DNA of 64,000 nt, from the NCBI RefSeq assembly GCF_042695135.1, contig NZ_CP170547.1, forward strand, positions 124,001 to 188,000. Direction: 5' to 3'. This document shows positions 8,229 through 16,235 of this stretch, piece after piece (the stretch's first letter is position 1; every line of letters begins with the position of its first letter). The DNA is from Epilithonimonas sp042695135. GTDB lineage: Bacteria; Bacteroidota; Bacteroidia; Flavobacteriales; Weeksellaceae. The position numbers were made by a program, and so were the translations under genes. Under the pieces are notes generated by a model. The model made no database searches and was not told where the DNA came from. It saw only the letters and a list, made by a program, of their open reading frames with translations.

Positions 8229-9479
8229 TTATTTTACCAATTGAACGATTTGAACAATGACGTTAGTTGCAGCCACCATACTTTCCAAAGGTACAAATTC
8301 GTAAGGACCGTGGAAATTGTGCCCGCCGGCGAAGATATTCGGGCAAGGCAATCCCATATAAGATAGTTGAGCGCCGTCTGTTCCGCCTCTGATAGCTTTA
8401 ATCTTAGGTTCAACACCAGCATTTTTTAGCGCTTGTTCAGCAATATCAATGATGTGCATTTTACCTTCGAATTGTTTTTTCATATTGAGATATTGCGGTT
8501 TGATTTCTATCTCAGCCGTTTTATCTCCATATTTTTGGTTGATAGCTTCAACTTTTTCTGTGATGAGTTTTTTCCTGTCTTCAAATTTCTGATCATCATG
8601 ATCTCTGATGATGTACTGAAGTTTAGCTTCGGACACATCGCCTTCAAAATCTGTCAGGTGGAAAAATCCTTCAAATCCTTTTGTGGTTGCTGGTGTTTCA
8701 TTTTCTGGTAACGAACTGATGAACTCAGAAGCCACCAATCCTGCATTCAGCATTTTACCGAAAGAATAACCTGGATGAACGGATAATCCGTGGATTTTCA
8801 CGACTGCTCCGGCCGCATTGAAGTTTTCATATTCCAATTCGCCAATTTCCCCACCGTCCATTGTGTAAGCCCATTCTGCGCCGAACTTTTCAACATCAAA
8901 ATGATGTGCGCCTCTTCCAATTTCCTCATCCGGATTGAAGCCGATTGAAATTCGTCCGTGTTTGATTTGAGGATTTGCAAGTAAAAATTCCGCAGCAGTT
9001 ACAATCTCCGCAACACCGGCTTTGTCATCTGCACTTAATAAAGTAGTTCCATCTGTTGTGATGATGGTTTGTCCGACGTATTTCTTTAAAGCTTCAAATT
9101 TGGTTGAAGACAAGGTAAATCCTGTTTCTTTGTTCAACAACAAATCTTCGCCGTCATAATTTTCCCAGATCTGCGGATTTACATTCTCGCCGTTAAAATC
9201 GGGAGAAGAATCATAATGTGCAATGAATCCAACTTGTGGAACGGTTTCCCCAACATTAGAAGGAATGAATCCAAAAACATAACCTTTGTCATCAATACTG
9301 ACATCTTCCAAACCGAGTTCCTGCAATTCTTTGTGAAGGTAATTCGCTATCTCCCATTGTCTTTCCGTGGAAGGCGTGGTCTCACTTTCTGCGTCGCTGG
9401 TTGAAAATATCTTGATGTAGGTGATGAATCTGTTCAGGAGTTTTTCTTTCCAAACTCCGTTCAATTGGATGTTTTCCAT
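8229..9479 (-). CDS. pepT: Peptidase T (tripeptide aminopeptidase)
   Basis: A cytosolic M20B zinc aminopeptidase releasing N-terminal residues from tripeptides. The 416-residue length is typical. Metal-ligand motifs are seen in order: GFIAHYDSSPD (His near residue 86), LLSADDKAGVAEI (bridging Asp), DEEIGRGAHHFD (catalytic and ligand Glu), YTMDGG (Asp), and the C-terminal IRGGTDGAQLSYMGLPCPNIFAGGHNFHG (His). It is transcribed away from the HMG-CoA lyase gene, with a repeat element between them. Confidence 0.94.
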   Translation of the reverse strand: MENIQLNGVWKEKLLNRFITYIKIFSTSDAESETTPSTERQWEIANYLHKELQELGLEDVSIDDKGYVFGFIPSNVGETVPQVGFIAHYDSSPDFNGENVNPQIWENYDGEDLLLNKETGFTLSSTKFEALKKYVGQTIITTDGTTLLSADDKAGVAEIVTAAEFLLANPQIKHGRISIGFNPDEEIGRGAHHFDVEKFGAEWAYTMDGGEIGELEYENFNAAGAVVKIHGLSVHPGYSFGKMLNAGLVASEFISSLPENETPATTKGFEGFFHLTDFEGDVSEAKLQYIIRDHDDQKFEDRKKLITEKVEAINQKYGDKTAEIEIKPQYLNMKKQFEGKMHIIDIAEQALKNAGVEPKIKAIRGGTDGAQLSYMGLPCPNIFAGGHNFHGPYEFVPLESMVAATNVIVQIVQLVK

Positions 9480-9607
9480 ATAATTTGCTATATCTCCGCA
9501 AAGTTATATATTTATGGAGTGAACAACAAACAATTCGGGGTTAGAGTTCACCGATGTTTAGTAACTAAAACGGTGATTGATTGTTGAAAAGTAGTTGTAC
9601 ACTGTCA

Positions 9608-9728
9608 CCGCAGCCCGACTTGAGTGGAGCTCTTTTTTTGTAATGGGAAAAGCTCGGCAAAAAAAAAGCGGGAACGGAAGGCGGAAAAGCTGCCCAAACC
9701 TAACAAAGTGGTTCGACGAAGTCAAATT
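9608..9728 (+). repeat. Intergenic structured repeat, copy A
   Basis: Between pepT and the lyase gene, this stretch shares both ends with 36322-36458: CCGCAGCCCGACTTGAG at the left and GGAAGGCGGAAAAGCTGCCC, then GTGGTTCGACGAAGTCAAAT, at the right. The middle differs, but both copies contain a T-run/A-run pair that can fold back (here CTTTTTTTGT with CAAAAAAAAAG). Conserved ends with a variable hairpin centre suggest a family of structured intergenic repeats. Confidence 0.75.
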
Positions 9729-9746
9729 AAATTTAAAAACAGATAA

Positions 9747-10595
9747 ATGTTCTTAACCGAATGTCCTAGAGACGCGATGCAAGGCTGGGGCGAGTTGATC
9801 CCGACGCAAACTAAGATAGATTACATCAATAGGCTGATGGAAGTCGGTTTTGATGTGCTGGATTGCGGTAGCTTCGTCAACCCGAAAACGATGCCTCAAA
9901 TGGCAGATTCTGGGACCGTGCTGGACGAAATTGATAAATCACTTTCCAACACAAAACTGTCTGTCATCGTTGCCAACCTCAAAGGTGCAGAAAAAGCTTT
10001 GAGTCACGAGCAGGTTGATATTCTGGGATTTCCGTTTTCTATTTCGGAGACTTTTCAGCATCGGAATACCAATAAAAGCCGTGAAGAAGCTTTCTCGGAA
10101 GTCATAAAAATTCTGGAATTGGCAAAGTCTGAAAGCCGACAACTCAATCTTTATTTTTCTATGGCTTTTGGAAATCCTTATGGCGAAAGCTGGAAATGGG
10201 AAGATGTTGATTTCTGGGCGAAACGTTTTGAAGAAATCGGAATCAAAAATATTTTACTTTCTGACACAACTGGCGTTGGCGATGTAGATAAAATTTCGCT
10301 TTTGTTTAATAAAATCCCTACAAAATATCCTGAAATTAATTTCGGAGCGCATCTGCACAATCGATATGAAGATTCTTATAAAAAACTGAAAGCTGCTTAT
10401 GATGAAGGCTGCCGAAGATTCGACAATGCCATAAAGGGAATCGGCGGCTGTCCGATGGCAAAAGATGATCTGGTTGGAAACATGCCGACTGAGAAAGTAT
10501 TCACCTTTATGTCATCAGAAAAACTGGACATCAAACAGAATCTTCTCCACTTTGAAAGTGCTTATAATATGGCAAAAGATATTTTTCATTTTTAA
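9747..10595 (+). CDS. Hydroxymethylglutaryl-CoA lyase
   Basis: A TIM-barrel lyase splitting HMG-CoA into acetyl-CoA and acetoacetate, the last step of leucine degradation. Visible residues: the CPRDAMQG metal/base motif near residue 8, DCGSFVNPK, the HLHNR metal-binding histidines near residue 206, and the active-site Cys loop GIGGCPMAKDDLVGN near 236. At 282 residues it is slightly shorter than typical (about 300), with an abbreviated N-terminus that begins right at the first motif. The repeat copy A ends 18 nt before the ATG, so the promoter must lie in or beyond it. Confidence 0.9.
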   Translation: MFLTECPRDAMQGWGELIPTQTKIDYINRLMEVGFDVLDCGSFVNPKTMPQMADSGTVLDEIDKSLSNTKLSVIVANLKGAEKALSHEQVDILGFPFSISETFQHRNTNKSREEAFSEVIKILELAKSESRQLNLYFSMAFGNPYGESWKWEDVDFWAKRFEEIGIKNILLSDTTGVGDVDKISLLFNKIPTKYPEINFGAHLHNRYEDSYKKLKAAYDEGCRRFDNAIKGIGGCPMAKDDLVGNMPTEKVFTFMSSEKLDIKQNLLHFESAYNMAKDIFHF

Positions 10596-10712
10596 ATTGA
10601 TGAATGAAATATAAATTTTATCATATTTTGATAATTATTAATATTTGAAATTTCAAATTCCGAAAAAATGATGTAAATTTATTACAGAAAAAATAATTAA
10701 AAAACTATCGTT

Positions 10713-11117
10713 ATGACTTCTAAAACAACTTATTTAGGCGAATCTAAAATTGAATCTGTACACGAAGCTTCTGGCGACGTTTTCTCAACTTTTGTTCCAT
10801 CCAATGATTTTACAGTAAGAGAACACTTTTCTCCAACTGATATATTCGCAACAGCATTGGCAGAAAGTGCATTTGCTTCTCTTGTTGTTTTGGGAAAAGA
10901 CAGACATGTTGATATCACAGGAGCAACGTGCGAATTGAAAAAAACAATGTATTTTGAACCAAGAAGAATTGGCGAAATTTTCGCAGTGTTCAAGTTTCCT
11001 CATTCCTATACTGCGGAAGAACAAGAATTTATCGAACATACTGTAAAAAACAGTCCTGTCTATCTAAGCTTACATCCGGATATCAAGAAAATACTTCTTT
11101 TCGAATATAAAGACTAA
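10713..11117 (+). CDS. OsmC-like protein lacking the redox cysteines
   Basis: A 134-residue protein with the OsmC/Ohr fold pattern: an N-terminal strand region, a helix PTDIFATALAESAFASLVVL and a C-terminal SPVYLSLHPDIKK helix. Classic OsmC/Ohr enzymes reduce organic hydroperoxides through two cysteines, one in each of those helices. Here both positions appear to be Ser, and the only Cys in the protein (GATCELKK) is elsewhere. It is therefore unlikely to be a standard peroxidase and may be a binding protein. It ends at a bidirectional terminator shared with sufT. Confidence 0.82.
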   Translation: MTSKTTYLGESKIESVHEASGDVFSTFVPSNDFTVREHFSPTDIFATALAESAFASLVVLGKDRHVDITGATCELKKTMYFEPRRIGEIFAVFKFPHSYTAEEQEFIEHTVKNSPVYLSLHPDIKKILLFEYKD

Positions 11118-11120
11118 AAT

Positions 11121-11149
11121 AAAAATCCTGCTAATTGCAGGATTTTTTT
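11121..11149. terminator. Bidirectional intrinsic terminator
   Basis: AAAAATCCTGC / GCAGGATTTTT hairpin with A- and T-runs on both sides, between the convergent OsmC-like and SufT genes. It can serve both strands. Confidence 0.8.
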
Positions 11150-11474
11150 ATAACATACCAAGCTCAAACTTGGCTTCTTCACTCATCATTTCTTTGGTCC
11201 AGGTTGGTTCAAAGGTGAGTTCTATTTTAGCAGATTTCACGCCTTCTACACCTCGTACCTTATCCTCAACTTCTACGGGCAGAGTTTCTGCAACCGGACA
11301 ATTTGGAGACGTTAAAGTCATTGTTACCAAAACATCCGCCTCTTCGGAGATCTGAACGTCATAAACCAATCCTAATTCGTAAATATCAACAGGGATTTCT
11401 GGGTCATAAACGGTTTTGAGTTCTTTGATTATTTCTTCGCCAATATCTGCAATTTGATCGTCTGTCAGTTTCAT
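11148..11474 (-). CDS. SufT/MIP18-family (DUF59) Fe-S assembly protein
   Basis: A 108-residue cytosolic protein of the DUF59/MIP18 family, which helps mature iron-sulfur proteins. Marks are YDPEIPVDIYELGLVYDV near residue 22, TLTSPNCPVAETLP with the conserved Cys near 60, and the C-terminal LTFEPTWTKEMMSEEAK. It starts 1 nt from the stop of the exonuclease gene upstream, so they probably form one transcript. No suf operon genes are adjacent. Confidence 0.88.
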   Translation of the reverse strand: MKLTDDQIADIGEEIIKELKTVYDPEIPVDIYELGLVYDVQISEEADVLVTMTLTSPNCPVAETLPVEVEDKVRGVEGVKSAKIELTFEPTWTKEMMSEEAKFELGML

Positions 11475-11475
11475 T

Positions 11476-12171
11476 TTAATCTAATCTTTTTAATAAATCT
11501 TCCTGTCGCATCCGCCGGAAAATGTTTGCCAAAGTTAATACATCTTTTTCACAATAATGAATGATTCTGTCTATATCACCGTCCTTGTAGTATATATCGG
11601 CAACCATACTTCCGTCGATATCATCCTTTGGGGTAGGAATTCCGAAGATATGAGCCAGTAATTCCAGAGAAACATAACTTTTCCAGTCTCCGAATTTCCA
11701 AAGTTCCATCGTATCAATATGCGGAATTTCCCACGGTTTTTTTCCAAACATTTGAAATGGCATCGGCGGTTGGATTCCATGAACCAGTAGTCTTCTGGCG
11801 ATGTAAGGAAAATCAAATTCTTTCCCATTATGAGCGCAAAGGATGACATTATTCAATCGAGGACTGTTGAATAATTCACAGAAAGAAAGTAACAGGTCTT
11901 TCTCCTCTCCAGAAAATGTTTTGATCTTCAGCAACCCGGAATTGTTATCAATCATTCCAATAGAAATACAAATGATCATCCCAAATTCTGCCATGATTCC
12001 TGCGCGTTGTCCGTAGAAATCAGAAGCTTCAATTTCTTCTTTTCTCTGGGATTTGGTTTTTTTATCCCAAAGATATTGGGTTGTGGGATCCAAGTTATTC
12101 CATCTGTCAATTTGAGGAACAGTTTCGATATCCAGAAAAAGTACGTTTTCTATAGGAATTTTGTGAATCAT
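11476..12171 (-). CDS. DEDD-family 3'-5' exonuclease (RNase H-like)
   Basis: A 231-residue predicted exonuclease resembling the PolB-like exonuclease family. Metal-binding motifs are in order: FLDIETVP (Asp-x-Glu, near residue 13), CAHNGKEFDFPYIARRL (Asp near 118) and HYCEKDVLTLANIFRRM (Asp near 210). It has no polymerase domain and no signal peptide, so it acts alone on nucleic acid ends in the cytosol. It forms a two-gene unit with the SufT-like gene. Confidence 0.85.
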   Translation of the reverse strand: MIHKIPIENVLFLDIETVPQIDRWNNLDPTTQYLWDKKTKSQRKEEIEASDFYGQRAGIMAEFGMIICISIGMIDNNSGLLKIKTFSGEEKDLLLSFCELFNSPRLNNVILCAHNGKEFDFPYIARRLLVHGIQPPMPFQMFGKKPWEIPHIDTMELWKFGDWKSYVSLELLAHIFGIPTPKDDIDGSMVADIYYKDGDIDRIIHYCEKDVLTLANIFRRMRQEDLLKRLD

Positions 12172-12194
12172 CTATGTTTGTTTTTTTAAATATA

Positions 12195-12224
12195 ATAAAA
12201 AAAACCCAACATTACTGTCGGGTT
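12195..12224 (-). terminator. Terminator of the act operon
   Basis: Read on the minus strand, an AACCCGACA / TGTTGGGTT hairpin (one mismatch) is followed by a run of T residues, 24 nt after the actF stop. Confidence 0.65.
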
Positions 12225-12248
12225 CATATTTTTTGTTTTTAAAATTAA

Positions 12249-13583
12249 TTAAAATGGATATTCGTAAATCTCTGATTCGTGGAAGAATGGATTTCCAGTT
12301 GGCATTAACTTCAGTTTTGATAAAGCTGTCATTACCACAAAAACAAAAATACCTACTACGAAAACGAATGCGCCTAATACTAAAAACAGCATCGGAAGAT
12401 TATTCCAGTAAGGACCAACAGTTCCCGGCATTACCATATTAAAGTAATCTACAGCGTGACCAAATATTACCAGACAAGCCATAAATGTCACCACTTTGTA
12501 ATTTCTCTTGATGCTGCTGCTTACTAAAACCAATAATGGTGCAAGGAAGTTAATGACAAGCATCGGCAAGAATGTAGGTTTGTAATATTCGAACCTTCCA
12601 AAGAAATAATTAATCTCTTCCGGTACGTTTGCATACCAATACAACATAAACTGACAGAACCATAAGTAACTCCACAACATGCTGGTTGCAAATAAGAACT
12701 TACCAAGATCGTGAAGGTGATTATTATTGAATTGAGGATAAACACCCTTTTTCTTAATATAAACACTTACCAAAATGATACAAGCAACAGCAGTTGATAA
12801 ACAGCTAACCATCGAATACCAAATATAAAGTGTAGAATACCAATGCGGATCAATAGACATCAACCAATCCCAAGCCCAGGCTGCAGATGCAAACCCGAAG
12901 AATGCGATATAGCCTACATTCCAGCTATACAGACTAGCATATATTTTTCTGTTTCCTTTGTTCTCATCTACTTTTTTAGAAAGACTTTTCAATTTCCATA
13001 CAAAGAAAGAAGCTCCAATAGTATAAATTAAAGTCCTTACAGCATAGAAAGGGATATTAAGGAATTTTGATTTTTCATATAATATCACATCAAATTCAGG
13101 TGAAGTTGGATCGGTAAGATTTGGATCCATCCAATGGAATAAGTGTCCCTGATGTGTGATATTCAGAATCGTAAGAATAATTAAAAGTGCACCTCCATAA
13201 GGAATATATGAAGCCACAGCTTCCATTACTCTTGTCACAATAATAGACCAACCAGCGTGAGCCGCATGCTGAATACTGTAAAAGAACAGCGCACAACAGC
13301 TGATTCCAAAAAAGAATACTGCAAATGTATGAACTGCTGCCAAAGGCTGATTGTGAATCTGATGTTTTGCGTGCTCCAAATGAGCATCTTGATCCTGTGG
13401 ACCAACTAACTCGCTGGAGTGAGAAGGCGCTTCGTGACCTTTTGAATGAACAGACTCCATCCAATGAGAAATTGTAGCATCATCCAAACCATGGTTAAGA
13501 GCATAACCAATCCCGAATAAAACAACTCCTACAACAATGAGTATGATAGAATACAATTTTAATTTAGGTGAAAAACTATACAT
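12249..13583 (-). CDS. actF: Alternative Complex III subunit ActF (quinol:cytochrome c oxidoreductase)
   Basis: A polytopic inner-membrane subunit of Alternative Complex III, which oxidises menaquinol and passes electrons to cytochrome c or directly to an oxidase, replacing the bc1 complex. The 444-residue protein has about ten hydrophobic helices and begins with a helix after KLKLYS. A His-rich extramembrane stretch (residues about 45-80) follows the first helix. It is the last gene of the operon, 12 nt after actE, and is closed by a terminator. Confidence 0.9.
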   Translation of the reverse strand: MYSFSPKLKLYSIILIVVGVVLFGIGYALNHGLDDATISHWMESVHSKGHEAPSHSSELVGPQDQDAHLEHAKHQIHNQPLAAVHTFAVFFFGISCCALFFYSIQHAAHAGWSIIVTRVMEAVASYIPYGGALLIILTILNITHQGHLFHWMDPNLTDPTSPEFDVILYEKSKFLNIPFYAVRTLIYTIGASFFVWKLKSLSKKVDENKGNRKIYASLYSWNVGYIAFFGFASAAWAWDWLMSIDPHWYSTLYIWYSMVSCLSTAVACIILVSVYIKKKGVYPQFNNNHLHDLGKFLFATSMLWSYLWFCQFMLYWYANVPEEINYFFGRFEYYKPTFLPMLVINFLAPLLVLVSSSIKRNYKVVTFMACLVIFGHAVDYFNMVMPGTVGPYWNNLPMLFLVLGAFVFVVGIFVFVVMTALSKLKLMPTGNPFFHESEIYEYPF

Positions 13584-13595
13584 TTTTTTCTTTTT

Positions 13596-14321
13596 TTATT
13601 TAGCATTGGTTTTAGCTTCCGGTGCAGTTGCAGTAGAAGTTTTTTCTGTCGTAGCAGTTGGTGCTGGTGTAGCGGCAGTTGTTACACTTTTAGCAAGACT
13701 TGGCGCTTTGAATGTATTATAAACATATAAAGCGACTCTCCATCTATCTCCTACATTAAGCTGTCCTGCGTAAGATCCCATCGCATTTCTACCATTCGTC
13801 AAAACATAATGAATAGATCCGATCGTAATATCTCTATCTGCATATACAGGAACTCCTGAATAAGCACCGCTTTTTACAATTGGTCCTTGTCCGTCACCTC
13901 CTGTTCCGTGACAAGCAGAACAAGTATGATCAAAAAGGATTTTTCCTCTTGCCAGATCTTTTTCGAGGTTTTCTGCTTTCAAAGGAGAAGTCGTAATTAA
14001 TTTTGAAGCATCATAACCAGCGTTATATTCATCTACATTTTTCGGCAGAGTTTCTTCACTTACGATTCCATCTTTATTTTGTGAAACAGTGCCTTCTACA
14101 GGAGAAAGTCCTGTTGCACCATTATGTGCTACAAAAGCAGGTATTTCATTTTCGTGATCAGAATAAGCATCTTTAGCCTTCATCAAAGGATCATAAGCTA
14201 CTGGAAAATACATATCCGGAAAATATACCAAAGGTGGATTATCTTTTGGTCCACCGCAAGAATTCAGTAAAACAGTAGTTAAACCAAAGATCGCCGTAAT
14301 TTTTAATATACTATTCTTCAT
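13596..14321 (-). CDS. actE: Alternative Complex III monohaem cytochrome c subunit ActE
   Basis: A lipoprotein cytochrome c of the complex. I favour the ATG at 14321 (MKNSILK), giving a signal with lipobox LLNSC and Cys at residue 22; an ATG three codons earlier (14330) is possible and would overlap actD. One haem site, CSACH, lies in the FDHTCSACHGTGGDGQG segment, with a Met-containing C-terminal half (NAMGSYAGQL) as likely axial ligand region. The tail is an Ala/Thr/Pro-rich low-complexity stretch. Only 1 nt separates it from actD. Confidence 0.88.
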   Translation of the reverse strand: MKNSILKITAIFGLTTVLLNSCGGPKDNPPLVYFPDMYFPVAYDPLMKAKDAYSDHENEIPAFVAHNGATGLSPVEGTVSQNKDGIVSEETLPKNVDEYNAGYDASKLITTSPLKAENLEKDLARGKILFDHTCSACHGTGGDGQGPIVKSGAYSGVPVYADRDITIGSIHYVLTNGRNAMGSYAGQLNVGDRWRVALYVYNTFKAPSLAKSVTTAATPAPTATTEKTSTATAPEAKTNAK

Positions 14322-14322
14322 C

Positions 14323-14844
14323 TTAAGCATCTTTAACTGTTATTTCTTCAACACCTGTATCAATCAACAGTTGTTTTATAGTTTCAACATCATCAGAAAC
14401 AAACTCCATCATAAATTTGTCATCCGTAGTTCTCGGATCCGGATTCTGAGGTTTTGCGCCCGGATACATTTTGTTTCTTACAAGAAAAGTAAGAGACATC
14501 AAGTGAGCCGAACAGAAGACCATCAATTCGAACATTGGATCAATGAATGCCGGAAAATTGTGTATCCAGTCAAATGATGGCTTACCACCAATATTCTGAG
14601 GCCAGTCGTGGTTCATAATCCAGGCGGTCAAAGTAATACCAATTGTAACTCCGTAACAAGCATAGATAAATGCCGCATCAGAAATTCTGGTTTTCTTTAA
14701 TCCAAGTGCTTTATCAAGTCCGTGAACAGGAAATGGCGTATAAACTTCGTTTATGCTGATTCCTTTATCTGTAAAGGCTTTTACGCCGTGCAACAAATCA
14801 TCATCGTCGCCGTAAAGTCCGTATATAATTTTAGTGGTGCTCAT
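14323..14844 (-). CDS. actD: Alternative Complex III subunit ActD (DUF3341)
   Basis: A small integral-membrane subunit of the complex. I start it at 14844 (MSTTKIIYGLYGDDDD), which overlaps the end of actC by 14 nt; nine more residues upstream are in frame but unlikely. It has a soluble N-terminal region resembling the DUF3341 family (GISINEVYTPFPVHGLD) and two membrane helices, around residues 55-75 and 95-115, with an acidic C-terminal domain. Order and size match actD in other Bacteroidetes. Confidence 0.88.
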   Translation of the reverse strand: MSTTKIIYGLYGDDDDLLHGVKAFTDKGISINEVYTPFPVHGLDKALGLKKTRISDAAFIYACYGVTIGITLTAWIMNHDWPQNIGGKPSFDWIHNFPAFIDPMFELMVFCSAHLMSLTFLVRNKMYPGAKPQNPDPRTTDDKFMMEFVSDDVETIKQLLIDTGVEEITVKDA

Positions 14845-16228
14845 CTCCTTCTTTTGCTTTATAAGTTTCACCGGAAATTTTCAAAATACTCTTCAATTCT
14901 GCCTGTGCGATTACAGGGAATGTTCTTGCATACAATAAGAATAATACTGAGAAGAAACCAATTGTTCCAAGATATACCCCAACGTCAATGATCGTCGGTT
15001 TGAACATTGTCCAAGATGATGGTAAATAATCTCTTGACAAGTTGATTACGATAATATCAAAACGCTCAAACCACATTCCGATATTAATGATCAATGCAAT
15101 GATGAATGTCCAGAAGATATTAGTTCTAACTTTTTTGAACCAGAATGCTGCCGGAACAACCAAATTACAAATAATCAATGCCCAGAATGCCCACCAGTAA
15201 GGTCCAGTTGCTGCACCCGGAGAAAGATAAGTAAAATCTTCAAATCTTGATCCGGAATACCAACCTATAAAATACTCAGTTGCGTACGCTACAGTTACCA
15301 TTCCACCCGTTACTACGATTACGATATTCATAATTTCGATATGATACATTGTAATGTAATCTTCTAAGTGACAAACTTTTCTTGCAACCAACAATAGTGT
15401 CTGTACCATTGCAAATCCTGAGAAGATTGCTCCAGCAACGAAATATGGTGGGTAGATAGTCGAGTGCCATCCTTTGATTACCGATGTAGCAAAGTCAAAT
15501 GATACCGTCGTGTGTACCGAGAATACAAGTGGCGTTGCCAAACCTGCTAGAACCAAAGATAACTCTTCGAATCTCTGCCAGTGTTTTGCTTTTCCACCCC
15601 AACCGAATGCTAGTAGCGTATAAATTTTCTTATTGAAAGGAGTCTTAGCTCTATCTCTGATCATTGCAAAGTCAGGAATTAATCCCATAAACCAGAATAC
15701 TACTGATACTGAGAAATAAGTCGAAATCGCAAATACGTCCCAAAGTAATGGCGAGTTGAAGTTGACCCAAAGAGAACCAAATTGGTTTGGCAAAGGGAAA
15801 ACCCAATATCCAACCCAGACTCTACCCATGTGAATTACCGGGAAGATCGCCGCCTGGCAAACTGCGAAGATCGTCATCGCTTCTGCAGAACGGTTTACAG
15901 ACATTCTCCATCTTTGTCTAAATAATAATAGTACGGCAGAGATCAATGTTCCTGCGTGACCAATACCTACCCACCAAACGAAATTGGTAATATCCCAACC
16001 CCAGTTAATGGTTCTGTTTAGTCCCCAGGCACCGATACCGGTTCCGATGGTGTATGCAATACAACCAAATCCGTAAACAAACAGAATTAAAGCTGCATAC
16101 AATGATGCCCACCATAACTTCCCTGCGCGTTCTTCGATAGGTCTTGCGATATCCTCTGTGATATCGTGATAAGTCTTGTGACCAATAATTAAAGGTTCCC
16201 TTATCGGAGCTTCGTAATGTCCTGACAT
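14831..16228 (-). CDS. actC: Alternative Complex III subunit ActC (NrfD/PsrC family)
   Basis: A 465-residue membrane subunit of the NrfD/PsrC family, expected to bind quinol and interact with the Fe-S part of ActB. About ten helices are visible; the N-terminal soluble segment REPLIIGHKTYHDI is typical of ActC. The stop overlaps the actD start and the ATG lies 7 nt after the actB stop, showing tight coupling. Confidence 0.92.
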   Translation of the reverse strand: MSGHYEAPIREPLIIGHKTYHDITEDIARPIEERAGKLWWASLYAALILFVYGFGCIAYTIGTGIGAWGLNRTINWGWDITNFVWWVGIGHAGTLISAVLLLFRQRWRMSVNRSAEAMTIFAVCQAAIFPVIHMGRVWVGYWVFPLPNQFGSLWVNFNSPLLWDVFAISTYFSVSVVFWFMGLIPDFAMIRDRAKTPFNKKIYTLLAFGWGGKAKHWQRFEELSLVLAGLATPLVFSVHTTVSFDFATSVIKGWHSTIYPPYFVAGAIFSGFAMVQTLLLVARKVCHLEDYITMYHIEIMNIVIVVTGGMVTVAYATEYFIGWYSGSRFEDFTYLSPGAATGPYWWAFWALIICNLVVPAAFWFKKVRTNIFWTFIIALIINIGMWFERFDIIVINLSRDYLPSSWTMFKPTIIDVGVYLGTIGFFSVLFLLYARTFPVIAQAELKSILKISGETYKAKEGDEHH

Positions 16229-16235
16229 TTTTTAC

